DNA from: CAZLYK01 sp964563495
GTDB taxonomy: Bacteria; Acidobacteriota; Blastocatellia; RBC074
Direction of reading: 5' to 3'
Assembly: GCA_964563495.1 (NCBI GenBank)
Contig: CAZLYK010000003.1
Span: 1-64,000, forward strand
DNA length: 64,000 nucleotides
Shown in pieces: positions 59,802 to 64,000 of this stretch; position 1 is the first letter of the stretch, and each line of letters begins with the position of its first letter. The notes beneath the pieces are model-generated. The model saw only the letters and a program-made list of their open reading frames with translations, made no database searches and was not told the DNA's origin. A program made the position numbers and the translations under genes.

Positions 59802-60176
59802 ATGGCTAGTTTTGATGAACTCAAGGCGAAGTATAATGCCGTTTTGGAGAAGGGCCACGATATTGGTCTGAACGTTCAGAATATCAACATGGAGGGGGAT
59901 AAGCTTCTCATCCGCGGCGTGGTTCCGTCGGATTACGCGAAGAATGCGCTTTGGGACGCCGTCAAAAAGATTGACGCCAACGTCTCGGACGCAGTGATCG
60001 ATGTCAACGTTCAGTCGGGGTTGACTTATAAGGTCGTCTCGGGGGACACGCTCTCGAAGATCGCCAAGCGTTTCTATGGGAATGCCGGCGATTACCAAAA
60101 GATCTTCAACGCCAACCGCGATCAGCTCAGTGATCCCGATAAGATCAACGTCGGCCAGGAATTGAAGCTACCCTAA
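59802..60176 (+). CDS. LysM-domain protein with BON-like N-terminus
   Basis: 124 residues; AAGGAGG before ATG. The C-terminal LysM domain (about 74-123: TYKVVSGDTLSKIAKRFYG and GQELKLP) follows an N-terminal part (about 1-70) with BON-like alternation (INMEGDKLLIRGVVPSDYAK). The arrangement is that of E. coli Kbp (YgaU), a cytoplasmic K+-binding protein. There is no signal peptide, which fits Kbp more than a wall protein. Confidence 0.85.
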   Translation: MASFDELKAKYNAVLEKGHDIGLNVQNINMEGDKLLIRGVVPSDYAKNALWDAVKKIDANVSDAVIDVNVQSGLTYKVVSGDTLSKIAKRFYGNAGDYQKIFNANRDQLSDPDKINVGQELKLP

Positions 60177-60196
60177 TCAAATCATCGGACAGAATT

Positions 60197-60259
60197 GGAC
60201 AGGGAGTAAAAAAAGACGGAGCAAGATTTTCTTGCTCCGTCTTTTTTTACTCCCTGTCC
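60197..60259. terminator. Long bidirectional terminator
   Basis: Perfect 28-bp or longer stem; the core GACGGAGCAAG / CTTGCTCCGTC is flanked by A-rich and T-rich runs, then outer GGACAGGGAG and its complement. It lies between convergent genes. Confidence 0.9.
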
Positions 60260-60267
60260 ATTCATGG

Positions 60268-61317
<1,050 letters not shown>

Positions 61318-61393
61318 TGTTTTTTAGTTTTCTGACTGTCGCTTGTCGATGGCCGGCCTGAAACAGATGTTCGACCTCTAACCGTTGACCCCG

Positions 61394-63325
<1,932 letters not shown>

Positions 63326-63552
63326 CAAATCGAATTTAGTGATGAGAAAATAGCCGCTCGCAATAGATCTTGAGGTTCTCTCAAGGCACACTGCCGCTCA
63401 CATCAGTCGGCCACAGGAGCCCTTGTCCAGAGCAATCTTGATGCGATTTCGGAAGTTATCTAAAGAGAGGCGGACTGTAACAGATTGGCTGGGTGCTGTC
63501 AAAAACTATTTTCCGGACCCTCCGGCTCGCTGTTATTCGACTGAAATCGAAT

Positions 63553-63655
63553 GGGTTACAGCGGTTTTTCAGTTTCGTGCGTCTGACAGGACGCACGAAA
63601 CTGAAAAACCGCTGTAACCCTGCAAACGTCCCGTTAATTCTGTCTATTGTCTGCT
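63553..63655. repeat. Family B palindrome joined to a family A right arm
   Basis: A perfect 31-bp stem (GGGTTACAGCGGTTTTTCAG and beyond) around TGACA ends at 63620. It is followed by CCGTTAATTCTGTCTATT, the right arm of family A, which codes the C-terminus of the next gene. The gap 63326-63552 shows no other feature. Confidence 0.8.
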
Positions 63656-63999
63656 TCGATAATTTCCAATCTGCGCCACTGCCTGCGCAGTTGCAGAACT
63701 TCGTCCGCCAGTTCGCTCAACTGAGCTTTGATCTTTGTCCCGTCTTCCAGCCCGACAAGGTGGGGGTAACGACGTGGGAGGGCCAGTTGGCGAACCGGCT
63801 CGCGAGCCGTCGCCGGAACACGGGTGATCATTTGATAAATTCGAAATTCCGCCGGTCCCAGATCTCGCTTGACCCATCTGAGGATCCTGCCTATTTCGGG
63901 GTCGCATTCGGAGACGGCATTGAGTAAAGCGCTGCAGATGAAGGCAGCGCAGAAGACCGTCTTGCCGAATTTGTTGTTTGGATCGCAACCCTGCGAGCC
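63634..63999 (-). CDS. C-terminal part of an unknown protein
   Basis: 121 codons are visible and the 5' end lies outside the window. The sequence includes GKTVFCAAFICSALLNAV, PEIGRILRWVKRDLGPAEF and a C-terminal charged helix LSELADEVLQLRRQWRRLE. I do not recognise the family. The last residues (DNRQN) and the stop are coded by the family A repeat arm, as in hypD and the small efflux-operon protein. Confidence 0.55.
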   Translation of the reverse strand, partial: GSQGCDPNNKFGKTVFCAAFICSALLNAVSECDPEIGRILRWVKRDLGPAEFRIYQMITRVPATAREPVRQLALPRRYPHLVGLEDGTKIKAQLSELADEVLQLRRQWRRLEIIEADNRQN

Positions 64000-64000
64000 G

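Overview
The window looks like chromosomal DNA of an Acidobacteriota-type bacterium. The evidence is a VWFA-related protein of the kind common in that phylum, abundant multiheme cytochromes, an unusually long TatC, and many short intergenic palindromes. This is inference from gene content; no rRNA or tRNA gene is visible. I see no insertion sequence, integrase or CRISPR array.

Layout. 1-2868: 5' part of a penicillin-acylase-family gene (-), a small secreted protein behind a sigma-54-type promoter, and a CRP/FNR-type regulator. 2990-16540 (-): a long respiratory / extracellular-electron-transfer (EET) locus. In transcription order it holds a pentaheme cytochrome, an MtrA/DmsE-like decaheme cytochrome, an MtrB-like outer-membrane barrel, a monoheme cytochrome, an ImcH/NapC-like heptaheme membrane cytochrome, a Rieske protein, cytochrome b, a nonaheme cytochrome, a DUF2339-type membrane protein, a second monoheme cytochrome and a CbcL-like fusion of 11 c-type hemes with a cytochrome b domain. 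16541-17135: a regulatory gap with two TGTGA-N6-GCACA palindromes 22 bp apart. 17136-32718 (+): an ATP-grasp protein, then a group 1 [NiFe] hydrogenase (small, large, cytochrome b, protease) and hypA, B, F, C, D, E. Inserted between hypF and hypC are a cysteine-synthase-like gene, an aspartoacylase-like gene and formate-tetrahydrofolate ligase. The small subunit carries the six-cysteine proximal-cluster signature of O2-tolerant enzymes.

32739-44583: an ArsR regulator divergent from DUF302 and DUF2892 genes, a TolC/MFP/RND efflux operon behind a sigma-54-type promoter, a YHS protein, a BCAM0308-type protein, an amidohydrolase and a persulfide-dioxygenase/rhodanese fusion. 44751-51745: a lone Flp pilin with its own sigma-54-type promoter, a minus-strand MFS/SanA/membrane group, a D-2-hydroxyacid dehydrogenase, and a lipid kinase plus TPR protein. 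51878-55584 (-): Tat genes, the VWFA protein and two secreted proteins. 55585-56491: a gap with a sigma-54-type promoter, a structured RNA candidate and a terminator. 56492-63999: an M3-like protein lacking the zinc motif, aroB, a LysM protein, a deoxyhypusine-synthase-like gene, speA and a partial gene.

How it fits together. A periplasmic O2-tolerant uptake hydrogenase would feed electrons through its cytochrome b to quinones. The neighbouring locus offers several quinol-oxidising modules (CbcL-like, ImcH-like, Rieske/cyt b) and an MtrAB-like conduit across the outer membrane, so H2-driven EET is plausible. At least six good sigma-54-type promoters and one repeat family of about ten copies recur across unrelated operons.
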